This document shows, in pieces, positions 38,101 through 45,095 of a stretch of 64,000 bases of DNA (its first letter is position 1; each line of letters begins with the position of its first letter). The translations under genes were made by a program, and so were the position numbers. Below the pieces are notes generated by a model, which saw only the letters and a program-made list of their open reading frames with translations, was not told the DNA's origin and searched no databases. The DNA is from Strigomonas culicis (lineage: Eukaryota; Euglenozoa; Kinetoplastea; Trypanosomatida; Trypanosomatidae): NCBI GenBank assembly GCA_000482145.1, contig AUXH01000002.1, positions 57,566 to 121,565 on the forward strand, in the 5' to 3' direction.

Positions 38101-38607
38101 CAGTTCATCCAGAGCTGGTACGACGAGGGCTCGCCCAACGCGTACTGGATCGGCGGCTTCTTCTTCCCCCAGGCGTTCCTGACGGGCACGCTGCAGAACT
38201 ACGCGCGCCAGGTGCAGAAGGCGATCGACACCATCTCCTTCGGGTTTGTGTTTCTCGACCGGGAGGTGCAGCCCAAGACGGTGCCGGCCCCCGCGAAGGG
38301 CGCGCTCATCTACGGCCTCTACATGGAGTGCGCCCGCTGGGACGACGCATCCAAGTCACTGGAGGAGTCGCGGCCGAAGGAGCTGTACGTGGACATGCCC
38401 ATCATCCACCTCGACCCCATCGAGCTGCGCGTGCCCAGCCCGAAGGACTACGTGTGCCCCGTCTACAAGACCCTCACGCGCGCCGGTACCCTCAGTACGA
38501 CCGGCCACTCCACGAACTTTGTGCTTCCGATTGAAATACCGACCACGCGCGAGCCGTCCTTCTGGGTGGAGCGCGGCGTGGCTTGCCTTGTCTCCTTGAA
38601 CTATTAG
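26158..38607 (+). CDS. Axonemal inner-arm dynein heavy chain (single-headed, DNAH1/3/6/7/12 group)
   Basis: A complete 4149-residue dynein heavy chain. The N-terminal tail spans to about 1420. The four P-loops are GPAGTGKT (1457-1464, AAA1), GPTGGGKT (1738-1745, AAA2), GPTGTGKS (2108-2115, AAA3) and GIGGSGRKS (2457-2465, AAA4). The antiparallel stalk runs about 2697-2802 and 2935-3005, flanking the microtubule-binding domain with a Y-Q-N-P-P start near 2812. AAA5, AAA6 and the C-terminal domain follow, ending in the C-P-V-Y-K-T-L-T-R-A-G-T-L-S-T-T-G-H-S-T-N block typical of single-headed axonemal inner-arm dyneins. Length fits that group (about 4000-4300) rather than outer-arm (about 4500+) or cytoplasmic dynein. 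It powers flagellar bending. The exact orthologue (DNAH1 versus DNAH3/7/12 or DNAH6) needs a tree. Confidence 0.97.
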   Translation: MIRSFLRPDENEKAKARQEELAASAAKSHRNATEGASVMIPVLDDPEEPKPISSTFKETSLLFPEAYAAAFEPKVQVPYEHLRGRVPRKIEIERRRRLYEGQNTMHLISISGLSLADLAEEESHKLPLEIFDDTSYDCRNPDEWMEIARGNPNEAGRFLPAEGVQRSESGEFVLVPCRVVDWDEVNNAVDVMWGPTTASGKEIVKLPRIFVRLLAEDPIVYVQRLANAHQQREKAMAWIRYRLCCDAMPVEGLDSLDSGMSERLVQLGTGIPQLTEAEFPHVRERARKLIEEITLEWRRSHNRILLQGRMKEDNAVLRMVARTTRMNLEELTKGPNVAIMRTENSDPSTVIETELGEFNFEERESAFSFATYFTQPEVVTALTGVRRECMKVLEGSLFDLPRERQMPLETFCKRQTDHITSVGEYLKGEWLQSICEMISKSFTSAGKGWLNVKESKQDIYEMSKLKKFFTTVKFMMEDTLFQLVYTSLQAFKEFFEETCDFTVHVEDMNCVKNSWPGSDADDFVEKQPLFTIGLIESGDHFAYSISYKDFEETIVSLFNAAISCTEAIPQVERYVMSQYFWRRDGDGPYLDSVRQDEEHVRELREHVRGALHNAQEPLQRYLNTFDELLPLVRLDKNQFITDYGHGEHSLEEMKEEILKHLKAKKAVAERIPPFLTVGNFVVDCQSFRLLMAKKEEDLAKLVMQLISKLSKARSVSIRDAFNNIAKTIEKDPQTPEKLFALYSYIESATEEVNELVQSIEEVRQNYAILESFQFELTDEESRTKWEAVGWPRQLALHTTAVKKKLEKTQEELHSSLQKEQEEFSKRVEHLQRVIATFSKYTDAAEADKVAVEVKKHNIEVRQCIETARSINNDQRLFADRLTDYRNVFELDREFKPYSDLWLTTYTWQESYRRWHTDAFDTLDPDEIEATVNASAKTMATLTKTFKDKTTTLRIVEEMRDKIDAFKPWVPIVTSVRHQGMKDRHWTGLSEKLNMRLVPGETVLLLEDCAPLLAHSAEVTSFCEVAAKESQIEKSLKDMRAKWEGKMFIVEPYKESGTFILKDTFEIVELLDEHLNLTQQLQFSPFKKFFEEEITDWERSLNLMSDVLEQWMECQRAWRYLEPIFNSDDIATQLPKLTKFFEKVDKTWRRIMGNVNAQPNVLEFCIGTNKLLDQLREANRTLEEVQRGLNDYLSDKRQTFPRFYFLSDEELLDILSQSKEVRRIDGNISKLFEFINRLEWNDASQIIGYHSVEGEHIPAVAPLTLEGNVEIWLQEVEKLMKAAVHNQIRLSYEAYLKTERSKWVLDWPAQVVIAVAQVFWTQGCEESLTQKGNVDAFYDLLDKQLFELVDVVQSPLSSVQQINMGALITIEVHAKDTVHNLKTMGVSNIQSFEWMKQLRFYFDHSDHFCHIRQVDAHFIYGGEYLGNTGRLVVTPLTDRIYLTLTGALALCLGGAPAGPAGTGKTETTKDLAKALAKQCVVFNCQEGMTYLSMAKFFKGLAWTGAWACFDEFNRIDVEVLSVVAQQVTDLQQACLTKQYRILFEGSDILVDPTHAVFITMNPGYAGRTELPDNLKVLFRPVACMVPDYAMIGEIRLFSYGYKKARALAQKMVMTFKLSSEQLSSQDHYDFGMRAVNTVISAAGLNKRENPNEDEDVLLLRALRDSNVPKFLKDDIVLFEGIISDLFPGTDLPQTDYGRIVASLEADIVKRALQPVPAFVQKCLQLYDVTTLRHGLMLVGPTGGGKTTAFTSLQNALTDCAAKQASGEDMGAREFMKVYTHICNPKAVTMDQLYGAYDENGEWKDGILCILFRRAAKYGDEGNQMGKHWVLFDGPVDALWIESMNTVLDENKKLCLVSGEIIQMNRDMVMMFEVEDLAVASPATVSRCGMIYLDPDTCVPTSASVETWAATLPKELNSHAEHLKDLANTYLDELARFVGDSLREYVASTHSGLVESFFRMMQGYFRSFESPKSMPHLPPERQAVLDEAITPLFFFSLVWSVGATCDDASRVLFSDKLVAMAQTHDHMMYLPVLEENTSSNLYDYCYQYNAVPEEEQEPASWVHWRELRPAFEIPRGTKFDNIIVPTVDNTRQLYVLRHLLNEKVNVAAVGPTGTGKSVQVSKLVVGGGMPSNFLGLTFTFSAQTKSTLLQESLMAKFDKRRTNVYGAPAGKHFLIFIDDANLPQKEKYGAQPPLELLRQLLGQGGFYTLTGYPRFNTILDTSLVIGMGLPGGGRSLLSNRFMRFFNYITFPEMSDLSKRDILNTILSAGMQQGGITGEVAAYGQKLVDSTLRIFAKCSKIFLPTPSHVHYSFNMRDVMRVFPQLYKMEAKTVPNTETLVRLWMHEAQRVFYDRLIDEKDKATFVAALDEELQTMGIEKTYAELVNAERLIFSTTLSNTEAYEQVTDMELLTKRFSELLDGYNNDNETSMSLVLFLDAIEHVCRIMRVLVQPNGHCLLLGIGGSGRKSLTRLACYLITDMEVFTVEITKSFGLKEWRECMAKLMLECGKDDKKLTLLISDTQLVHSAFIEDVAGLLSTGDIPNVFEDQDLELINDKFRGICLMESLPTTKVSVYARFIKEVRANLHVALAFSPIGEEFRTRMRMFPSLIACCTIDWFADWPAMALASVAKAELEKNTTAISEELEEKLSDSFKVFHMSASNVTERFFVETHRRSYVTPTSYLTLLQNYSSMESTKREFIRCQRSRLENGLEKLRDTEERVAELEAQLKEKQPLLEAKKVEIQGIMERLAVDRKEAAIKETTARHEESEATVKAEECAKMRRECADRLAQAEPALAEAVKVLSKIKASEISELNKYQNPPKGVQYVMEAVALLLTFGNCPKEYYVSPAVGAKKVPDWWLCAKSYMKDANKLLDLMVQPSDKGGFNRDAMDTPLIEKVKLYYDNEEFLPEKVRTVSVPCMAMCLWVRAMYQWFFVNREIQPLRLKLSAAEEELRTVSEALRDTRATLAAVIAAVAALEKEYTDATDTQTALENEMEKTSLKLNRASRLIDGLGGEKTRWVQLVHDYKIQEKCTVGDMLIAAATVAYCGPLTAPYRKELLTTWTEHLHSLDIPTSEHADLVSTSGDAVQIQEWQICGLPTDATSTENAIIMSHSRSWPLLIDPQGQANTWIRQIHKDDNLQVCKASNEKFMKTIENSIRLGLPCLLENVGESLEAALEPVLLKNIFLIGSTPHIRIGDSAIPYDKNFKLYMTTKLPNPSYTPEAIVTVSLLNFFITLNGLEDQLLGKTVEKERNDLEQQKQKLTRDNAEKSKELKELQDNILRMLEEAEGDILEQEELIITLEKSKVKSTEINEDLLKAKETELVIDETRNKYRPHAERGSLLFFCVSQLSIIDPMYQFSLQWFINLFLNGIANAEKADDVNVRIDNLMNYFTYSFYCNVCRSLFETHKLTFSFYLCCSIIKMRGDINEHEYRYLLTGPTTSLTDTQPNPAPEWLTESSWNEIQFISIHLEAFKGFVQHVTENIEHYQQLFDSEEADSFPLCSPYKEKETPMGRLIVTRCFRMDKVAPAIQTFVKHYIGERYIVVPTFDLMDAYKDSDCLTPLIFINSQGSDPMNDLLRFAESMNMMKKLDKVSLGQGQGRKAEELISNSRDKGQWVLLQNCHLATSWMPVLETIVEGFTPETVRKEFRLWLTSMPSASFPVAVLQCSVKMTNEPPMGLRANVTRSYYGFTPEDLECDVKPVDFKMMVFSLCLFHGVIQERRKFGSLGFNIAYEFNDSDRKVCLLQLRKFLCMYESVSFDVLTFLTGEINYGGRVTDDWDRRCLMTMIQHYMCPEVLHVDYRFSPSGVYKTLEPGNKAYYIEAINAWPLNPQPEVFGLHSNADITCARNTTNNILTAVLTLISLGGSGDTAQSREEQLLETTDDIRSKLPQPFDIAAFMAKFPTRYEESMNTVIVQEAGRYNKLLGYIHRNLGEFRQAVKGEVGMSAELEAVGSSFFVNRVPATWAALAYPSLKPLSSWVDDLVRRVQFIQSWYDEGSPNAYWIGGFFFPQAFLTGTLQNYARQVQKAIDTISFGFVFLDREVQPKTVPAPAKGALIYGLYMECARWDDASKSLEESRPKELYVDMPIIHLDPIELRVPSPKDYVCPVYKTLTRAGTLSTTGHSTNFVLPIEIPTTREPSFWVERGVACLVSLNY

Positions 38608-39055
38608 TCGATGCAACGAAAAGGACAGGCGCCCTCACATTTTTTTTTCTTCTTCCATGTTGCTCTTGTTAACGTTGTCATAATTGTGCCGCGAATAGAA
38701 ATGAAATTCAATAGAGAGCATGTAAATATAATATTGTTTCTTCTTTTTTCTTTTGATGTAATTAATGTAAAAATAAAAAGTAAAGACAAGTAAAATGGTT
38801 CTTGTTTTCTTTCCCTTCTGTACACCATTTTGATTGTATATGCATATTTATTAAAAAAAGAAAAGAAACATGCGGTAAGCCGTAAGACTACGGAACATGA
38901 TGGTGCTCTACGAAGCAAAAGTTTCGCTGTACTTTCTTAATGCTGAAGCGATACCTCGAACATTTCTCTCTTTCTCTTCCTCCTTTCTGGTGGCTCTGTC
39001 CACTCTCCGTTTCTCTAAAAGCAGCTCTTTTTTTCCCTCTTTCTTTGCGGCAGCC
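38608..39055 (+). other. Intergenic region
   Basis: AT-rich 3' UTR, then pyrimidine-rich DNA from 38960. Acceptor candidates are the AGs at about 39019-39023 and 39052-39053, the latter only two bases before the next ATG. No gene seen. Confidence 0.5.
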
Positions 39056-39352
39056 ATGGCCCAGAAGTCTCTCCGCAGTAAGTCCAAATCGAAGAGCGCC
39101 GGCGCCTTGCGCAAGTACGTGGGCTCTGCGCCGCGCAAGTCGACGCTGTCCAAGGCGAAGAAGAGCACCAAGGCGAAGGCGCAGGCGAACTACATCAACA
39201 GCGTCGAGACGGCGATGGCCTCTCGCGTGCCATCTGACCAGCGCTCCAAGCTGAACATCATCCGGCCGGCGGGGCCGCTGGAGAAGCGGAAGAACAGGAA
39301 GAAGCCGCTCACCCGCGGCCGCGTGCGAAAGGGCGATAAGAAGAAGAAGTAA
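39056..39352 (+). CDS. Small, highly basic protein
   Basis: A 98-residue protein, about one third Lys/Arg with many Ser and Ala. The N-terminal half is a Ser/Lys/Ala-rich stretch, residues about 45-70 are the only part with hydrophobic positions (Y-I-N-S-V-E-T-A-M, L-N-I-I-R-P-A-G-P), and the C-terminus ends in a lysine tail. Composition indicates a nucleic-acid-binding, probably nuclear or nucleolar protein. I do not recognise the family; ribosome biogenesis or chromatin are guesses. The in-frame extension upstream to 38897 crosses the pyrimidine tract and is not coding. GC-rich codon use supports a real gene. Confidence 0.72.
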   Translation: MAQKSLRSKSKSKSAGALRKYVGSAPRKSTLSKAKKSTKAKAQANYINSVETAMASRVPSDQRSKLNIIRPAGPLEKRKNRKKPLTRGRVRKGDKKKK

Positions 39353-39622
39353 TCGTCCGAATTGTGATGAACTGTACTGTTTGATATTGTTGTGTTTTCG
39401 CTTCTTATCCAAGTGTATATGTATATATATATATATACTTATTTGGCTTCTAGAAATGCGCCAGTTATTTGTCTTAATTTTTTTTTAAGAATTGTTGTTA
39501 TTATTCTTTCTCTCCCCACTCTCTTTTATTTATCATCACAGCTTGACGGAATAATAGAGTTATTTTGTTTCTAGATTCAATTATTAGATTTTTACTTTCA
39601 TCTTTCTAACCATACAATCAAC

Positions 39623-40942
39623 ATGATGATGAATTCTTTTTCGTCTACGCCGTCCTTCTCGGAGGTGGAAGAGCTGAAGGCGAAGCTGCGCGCCTCGGAT
39701 CTAGAGCGGAACCGTCTGATGGTCGAGAACGGCTCTCTCCGTAGTGCCCAGAAGGACGGGGGCTCGCCGCTGCGCCAACGGCCGTCGGTCAACGTGCCGG
39801 CGTTCTCCGGCCTGCTGGAGCAGCTGAAGGGGAGCAGCCGCGCGCGGTCCCACACGCACAGCGCGAGCGGCAGGGACGACTCCGCCACGCGGGTCGATAT
39901 CCTCGGCCGCGCGGACGAGCTGGAGGCGGAGAAGGCGTACTTCCAGGTGATGGCGGAGGGTCTGCAGCGGCGGCTGCGGGAGTCGGAGCAGCAGCGGCGC
40001 GACCTGGAGCACCGGCTCTTCGGCTGCTACAGCGACCCCACGGAGGGCGCGGCCGCGCGGCAGCTCGTCGCCGACCTGCGGCAGGAGCTGGAGGCGTGTC
40101 GCGAGGTTGTGCGCCGCCAGGCGGAGGAGCTGCAGCAGCGGGCCAAGCGGTCGCCGCTGGTCGCCGACGACCGCGTGGAGGGGCTTGAGAGCCAGGTGCA
40201 GGTGCTGCGGGCCGCGGTGCGCGAGCTGAGCCGGCAGGCCGCGTCGCCGTCGCGCGAGCGGTCGCAGCCGGGGGCCGGCGGCGCCCCCCGCGGCGCGCAG
40301 CCCGGCACCGTCGACGCGCTGCACCGCATCATTGCCCACCAGGGGCAGTACATCAAGGTGCTGCAGGACGAGGTGACGTCGTTCTGCTGCTCGCCGGAGG
40401 CGTCGCTGCCGGCGCTGGACAAGGGCCTCGGCTACGGCTCCTTCTCCCACCCGCAGGTCTCGAGCGAGTCGCCCGTCTCCGCGGCCGACGGCGCTGCCGC
40501 GGAGCAGCCGTCGAAGGGGAAGAAGGACCGAGCCGCGTCGCTGACGGCGGTCAGCTCCACCGTCGTGAGCACGCGGCACTCCAAGAATGCGGCGGAGCCG
40601 GAGCCGGAGCCGCCGCGCGAGACGACGGAGAGCGCCACCGACGTGGAAAACGAGTCCAAGCTGTTTGCCATCAGCTTCTTCAACGCGGAGCGGACGGACG
40701 CCGCGTGGGCGTCGCAGCTGAAGCAGACGCACTTGGATGACGCGGCGCAGGAGGAGGATGTGGTGACGGTGCGGCTGACGGGGGAAACCATCCCGGATAG
40801 CTGCCCCGGTACCCCGCCGCCGCGGCGCGCGGTGCTGCTGAACCCACGTTTGTCGGATTTAGAGAGTGTCAGCAGCAGCCGACCATCGGAGAATGTGGAG
40901 CGGCAGTGGATGGACGGCGCGAAGGAAAACCGACTACCGTAG
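39623..40942 (+). CDS. Coiled-coil hypothetical protein
   Basis: A 439-residue protein. Residues about 13-40 and 92-200 have strong heptad and charge patterns (many Arg, Glu, Leu, Gln), predicting coiled coils. A third short helical segment (about 228-255, I-I-A-H-Q-G-Q-Y-I-K-V-L) follows a Pro/Gly-rich break. The C-terminal 170 residues are disordered, rich in Ser, Glu and Pro. No enzymatic domain, membrane segment or signal is seen. A structural role (centriole, basal body or cytoskeleton) would fit but is inference. The acceptor is probably AG at 39540-39541, after a pyrimidine tract. The start is at the first of three consecutive ATG codons. Confidence 0.75.
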   Translation: MMMNSFSSTPSFSEVEELKAKLRASDLERNRLMVENGSLRSAQKDGGSPLRQRPSVNVPAFSGLLEQLKGSSRARSHTHSASGRDDSATRVDILGRADELEAEKAYFQVMAEGLQRRLRESEQQRRDLEHRLFGCYSDPTEGAAARQLVADLRQELEACREVVRRQAEELQQRAKRSPLVADDRVEGLESQVQVLRAAVRELSRQAASPSRERSQPGAGGAPRGAQPGTVDALHRIIAHQGQYIKVLQDEVTSFCCSPEASLPALDKGLGYGSFSHPQVSSESPVSAADGAAAEQPSKGKKDRAASLTAVSSTVVSTRHSKNAAEPEPEPPRETTESATDVENESKLFAISFFNAERTDAAWASQLKQTHLDDAAQEEDVVTVRLTGETIPDSCPGTPPPRRAVLLNPRLSDLESVSSSRPSENVERQWMDGAKENRLP

Positions 40943-41319
40943 CGTCACCTCCACTTTACCCTCCTTTTTTTTTCGTTCTTGTTTCTCCGAATTTGTATGG
41001 TCCGGACTGTTATTATAATGCTTCGTTTAGAACTCGCCTGCGCGTGTGCACAGTGTACCACCACTACCTTATAACCCCTTTTTGTTTACATATTATTTTT
41101 CTCCCTTTCCCACGTTGAGTGCACACTGTGTATATTCAGCTTTTGTGTCAATCTGATTCAGTGCTGTTGCTTTGCCAATCCCTCTAGATACAACCGTTTT
41201 AGTGAAATGGTATCTGTCTTATTTGAACTAACATACACCGACTATCCAAAAAAAAAAAAATAGAGAGATCAGTGCTGCTTGTATTTAATGAGATGTTTAG
41301 TGACCTCTCTTTGGTGTCT

Positions 41320-41370
<51 letters not shown>

Positions 41371-41962
41371 ACATTTCTTCATTCTTACTCTTTTTGTTCT
41401 CCCTCCCTCCTCTCTCTCTCTCTCTTTCTTTGGCAACCAGTATCAATATCTCTTTTTTTTTAGTGTGGTTTGATCAATATTTTTCTTTCACTTAACAAAA
41501 AAACTCCCCTACTTTTTTTTTCAGTTTCTGTGGATCTTTTTTTTTTCTCCTTTTCGCCTTCTGTTGTCATTTTGTAGATTATACAGGCGTCCCACTAATT
41601 AGTTTTATGTGCTCTTGGTAGCATAAAACTATTCACTCACATACAGACGGAAAGAAACATAGATTGTTTATTTATTTGCAGATATACGAATCGAATCAGA
41701 GTGTAAGTAAATACTTGTTTCATCCTTTTTCGTCTACGATTTTATTCTCATCTGGCCTATATAAATATATATTTATATATTGTATTCTCTTGTTTATTTG
41801 TTTGTGTGTGCAGCTAATTGTGTACCAGTGTGTGGCAGTGACGTGACACGAACCACCTCAACAGCGTACAAGGAGTATCAGTGATCCAGTAGCTTACATC
41901 GCGTACCCCCTCCTTCCTTACCACCCCCCTGTAATTCCCCCCTCCTCTTTATTATTTTGTGG
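40943..41962 (+). other. Long intergenic region with CA microsatellite
   Basis: AT-rich spacer with A13 at about 41248-41260, (CA)23 at 41323-41368, a (CT)n stretch near 41409-41425 and T8-T10 runs. AG at 41812-41813 after a T/G-rich pyrimidine stretch and AG near 41888-41889 are acceptor candidates for the kinase at 41963. No gene seen. Confidence 0.5.
41323..41368 (+). repeat. (CA)23 dinucleotide repeat
   Basis: Perfect CA repeat, 46 bases, followed by a pyrimidine-rich stretch, about 595 bases upstream of the CDKL5-like kinase start. Confidence 0.95.
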
Positions 41963-44845
41963 ATGGATCATTATGAGCTTTTAGAAATCGTCGGCGAAGG
42001 GACGTACGGCGTGGTGCTTAAGTGTCGGCATCGCCAGACCGGTAAAGTGGTGGCCGTCAAGCGCTTCAAGCACTCGGAGCTTAACGAGTACGTGCGTGTG
42101 ACGATGACGCGGGAGCTGTGCGTGGAGCGGCTGCTGCGCGGTGAGCCGTACGTGGTGCAGCTCTTAGAGTCGTTCATGGAGAAGCGGCAGTTGTACCTTG
42201 TGATGGAGTACATCCGAGGGAACCTGCTCAACCTACTGGATGAACAGCCCAACGGCCTCAGCCTGGAGGGCTTGCGCATCATGGCGTACACGCTGACCCT
42301 AGGGGTGCGCTCCTGCCACCGCAACGGCATCATCCACAGAGACATCAAGCCGGAGAACATCCTCATGCGGGAGGACGGCAGCGCGACGCTGTGCGACTTC
42401 GGCTTCTCGCGCCCCATCACGACCATGACGCCGATCGCCGACAACGGCGCGAGCGCGGAAGAGCAGCTGCTCGCCAAGAACGCGGATGTGCTCGACGCGC
42501 TCGTGCGGAAGGGCCACCGGGAGTGCATGACGGTCTACGTCGCGACGCGGTGGTACCGCAGCCCGGAGATGCTGCTGGCGCTCGAGCGCTACGACTACTC
42601 GGTCGACATGTGGGCCGTCGGCGCCATCATCGCCGAGGCGGCGGACGGCCAGCCGCTGCTGCCCGGGAAGTCCGAGGCCGAGCAGCTCGCTCTCATCCAG
42701 CGGCGCATCGGGGACCTGCCGAGCGAGTGGCAGAGCCTGATGAAGCAGAAGAACAAGGGCGTGGTGGGGCTGTCAACCGAAATCGAGCTGGGTGCGAACC
42801 CGCTGAACAGTTCTACCAAGGGGAAGAAGCGCAGGGCGAGTAACGTCAACACCTATTTAGAGGACCGCTTCCTGAACATTATCGGCGCCGACGGCGTGGA
42901 CCTGCTGCGCAAACTGTTAGCCCTTGACGGCAGAGATCGTCTCACGGCTGACGAGGCGCTGCAGCACCCCTTCTTCGAGGGCATGTCGGAGTACTTTGCA
43001 TCGTGCGCCATGAACTCGCCGCATAGTGTCTCGACGTCGAACATGCCGTCTCCTGCTGAAGAGTCGCTTTCCACGTCCAATTTGATCTCTTGCACGTCCT
43101 CCGAGGACTCGGAGAACTTGATCCCGTCACCCAGCATGGAGACCGCGCCGGCGTGTCACTCCGGCGTCTTCTCCAGCTCCTGCCAAGTGACTAAAGCGGA
43201 GCACGAGAACCTGTCGCCGCACCCCAAGGGGCCGTCGACGCACGCGGCCGCCGCGGCGAGCCTGTCGACGAAGCAGAAGGTGCAGCAGCGCGCGTCGCTG
43301 CCCGCGGTGCTCAACTCGGAGCGCCCGTCGCGCGACACGCGCCGCAAGACGACTTGGGCGGCGCAGGGCGGCGACGGCCGCAAGAGCACAACGGCGTCCA
43401 CCACCAGCCGCTACACGAGCGTGCCGCAGCGCGCGGGGGTGGTGTCGCCGACGAACAGCGAGCACCAGAGCACGAAGGAGCAGGCCGGGGAGGACCCGGC
43501 CGCGAAGAAGGCACGGGCGTCCAAGAAGTCCAAGAACTTCATCAAGGCGAACGCGTCGAGCAACGCGGTGTACAAGGAGCGCAACCGCAAGGTCGAGGCG
43601 CGGGCCAAGCAGACGACGAACAAGTCCTTCGGCAACTCAGCCACAAAGCGCAGTGGCGGCGGGAGCAGCTTCACCTACATGACGCCCTTGTCCAAGCGCG
43701 TAGCCAAGCCGTCCGATAAGGAAAAGCCGCTGATTCTGAAGGAGATTGAGAATCTGACCTTTGCGACGTCCACGCGGCCGTCGGAGGCCGCGACGAGCCT
43801 GACGTGCGCGCCGGAGCGGTCGGAGGTGCCCGCGTCGTCTACGACGCGACGGAAAGTGACCCCCGAAAGTCATCGCACACCGCTGATCTCCTCCCCGAAG
43901 CTTCGCCGGAACAGCTCCTCCAGGGCGTGCCCGTCCGTCGCGTCCTCGACGTCAAAGCTCATGTCGGTCGAAGACCCGCAGGCGTGTGAGCCGTCGCAGC
44001 CCAACGATGTGATTGGAGCGACGCTGAGCTACGTGGAGGACGACATGCTGGCCACCGCGGACAGCTCCACCGTGCACAGCGACCCTAGCTTCCAGCACCC
44101 CGGCTTGACGCCGCACGCCCCCGACGAGGACCCGGCGGGGAAGGCCGCGAGCTGCGCCCACCGGCGGGCGAAGGACCTGGAGATGCCCGCTGTGATTGGC
44201 GCCACCGACGCGCCGCCGCTGCGGGGCTCCGTATCGGCGCTGGACCAGGACAGCATGCGGCGCCCGCCGCCGTACGTCTCCCGCAACAGCGGCCTCGCGG
44301 TGCTGTGCGCGCCGCCGTCGCCGGCGAGCCGCAGCAGCCTCAGCATCCCGCGCGGCCGCCTGCCGAGCCAGCTGAGCCCCATCAGCTCCGCGCGGGAGGA
44401 GCTGCGCGACGACGGCCTCGGCACGTCGCCCCGCAAGCGGCTCTCGAGCTCCAGGCTGTCCCCGGGGTCGGGGGAGCTGTCCGTGCAGCTGTCTGCCGGC
44501 GCCCTCGCGTTCGGCGAGGCGGCGCACCGCCGCAGCACCGCCGGCCTCGAGGAGGCGCTGCGCATCGGCCAGTCCCGCCACGCGAGCTCGCCGCATGCGC
44601 TCAAGGAGGGCGGCAAGGCCGCGGTGCCCGCGTCGACCCCGATCGTGTCCACCGCCTCCGCGTCGCACCGGTTGCGCAGCAGGCTGCACCCCATCCCGGC
44701 GGAGGAGCCCATGTGGCATGACTGTGAGCGCGCCTCCTCCGGCGATGCCGTCGCGACGTCCGCACTCGCGAGCTTAGTCTCTCCCGCGGACCTGACGCGG
44801 TTCAACCAACAGAACGGGCGGAAGAAGGGTCGTCTGATTCTATAG
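41963..44845 (+). CDS. CDKL5-like protein kinase (CMGC group) with long disordered tail
   Basis: A 960-residue protein. Residues 1-340 are a kinase domain opening with Y-E-L-L-E-I-V-G-E-G-T-Y-G-V-V-L-K-C-R-H, very close to the CDKL family. The ATP lysine (V-A-V-K-R-F-K), H-R-D (catalytic D127) and D-F-G (D145) are intact. The activation motif is T190-V-Y192, corresponding to CDKL T-E-Y, followed by V-A-T-R-W-Y-R-S-P-E. About 29 extra residues lie between D-F-G and T-x-Y compared with human CDKL5. A second charged insert (about 255-300) precedes the last helices. Residues 345-960 are Ser/Ala/Arg-rich and disordered, as in CDKL5. CDKL kinases control cilium or flagellum length. The ATG at 41963 is used; the TTG at 41957 is not. 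Confidence 0.9.
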   Translation: MDHYELLEIVGEGTYGVVLKCRHRQTGKVVAVKRFKHSELNEYVRVTMTRELCVERLLRGEPYVVQLLESFMEKRQLYLVMEYIRGNLLNLLDEQPNGLSLEGLRIMAYTLTLGVRSCHRNGIIHRDIKPENILMREDGSATLCDFGFSRPITTMTPIADNGASAEEQLLAKNADVLDALVRKGHRECMTVYVATRWYRSPEMLLALERYDYSVDMWAVGAIIAEAADGQPLLPGKSEAEQLALIQRRIGDLPSEWQSLMKQKNKGVVGLSTEIELGANPLNSSTKGKKRRASNVNTYLEDRFLNIIGADGVDLLRKLLALDGRDRLTADEALQHPFFEGMSEYFASCAMNSPHSVSTSNMPSPAEESLSTSNLISCTSSEDSENLIPSPSMETAPACHSGVFSSSCQVTKAEHENLSPHPKGPSTHAAAAASLSTKQKVQQRASLPAVLNSERPSRDTRRKTTWAAQGGDGRKSTTASTTSRYTSVPQRAGVVSPTNSEHQSTKEQAGEDPAAKKARASKKSKNFIKANASSNAVYKERNRKVEARAKQTTNKSFGNSATKRSGGGSSFTYMTPLSKRVAKPSDKEKPLILKEIENLTFATSTRPSEAATSLTCAPERSEVPASSTTRRKVTPESHRTPLISSPKLRRNSSSRACPSVASSTSKLMSVEDPQACEPSQPNDVIGATLSYVEDDMLATADSSTVHSDPSFQHPGLTPHAPDEDPAGKAASCAHRRAKDLEMPAVIGATDAPPLRGSVSALDQDSMRRPPPYVSRNSGLAVLCAPPSPASRSSLSIPRGRLPSQLSPISSAREELRDDGLGTSPRKRLSSSRLSPGSGELSVQLSAGALAFGEAAHRRSTAGLEEALRIGQSRHASSPHALKEGGKAAVPASTPIVSTASASHRLRSRLHPIPAEEPMWHDCERASSGDAVATSALASLVSPADLTRFNQQNGRKKGRLIL

Positions 44846-45037
44846 CCACGTCGCTGCTCAGCCAAGTGGTGTATTATTATCAATTGTTTTTCCCTTTTCT
44901 TGTATATATAATATATCTATTTATTTGTGGAGTTCGGAAAGAGTGTATCTTTATGAATTACAATAATGGTGACGAGAAGGCAAGGTAGAATAGAAAGCCA
45001 AACTAAGAAATACAACAATGAATGAAGGCAAACATGA

Positions 45038-45040
<3 letters not shown>

Positions 45041-45094
<54 letters not shown>
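45041..45094 (+). repeat. Compound (CA)14(TA)13 microsatellite
   Basis: Perfect CA repeat passing directly into a perfect TA repeat, about 200 bases after the kinase stop codon. Confidence 0.95.
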
Positions 45095-45095
<1 letters not shown>

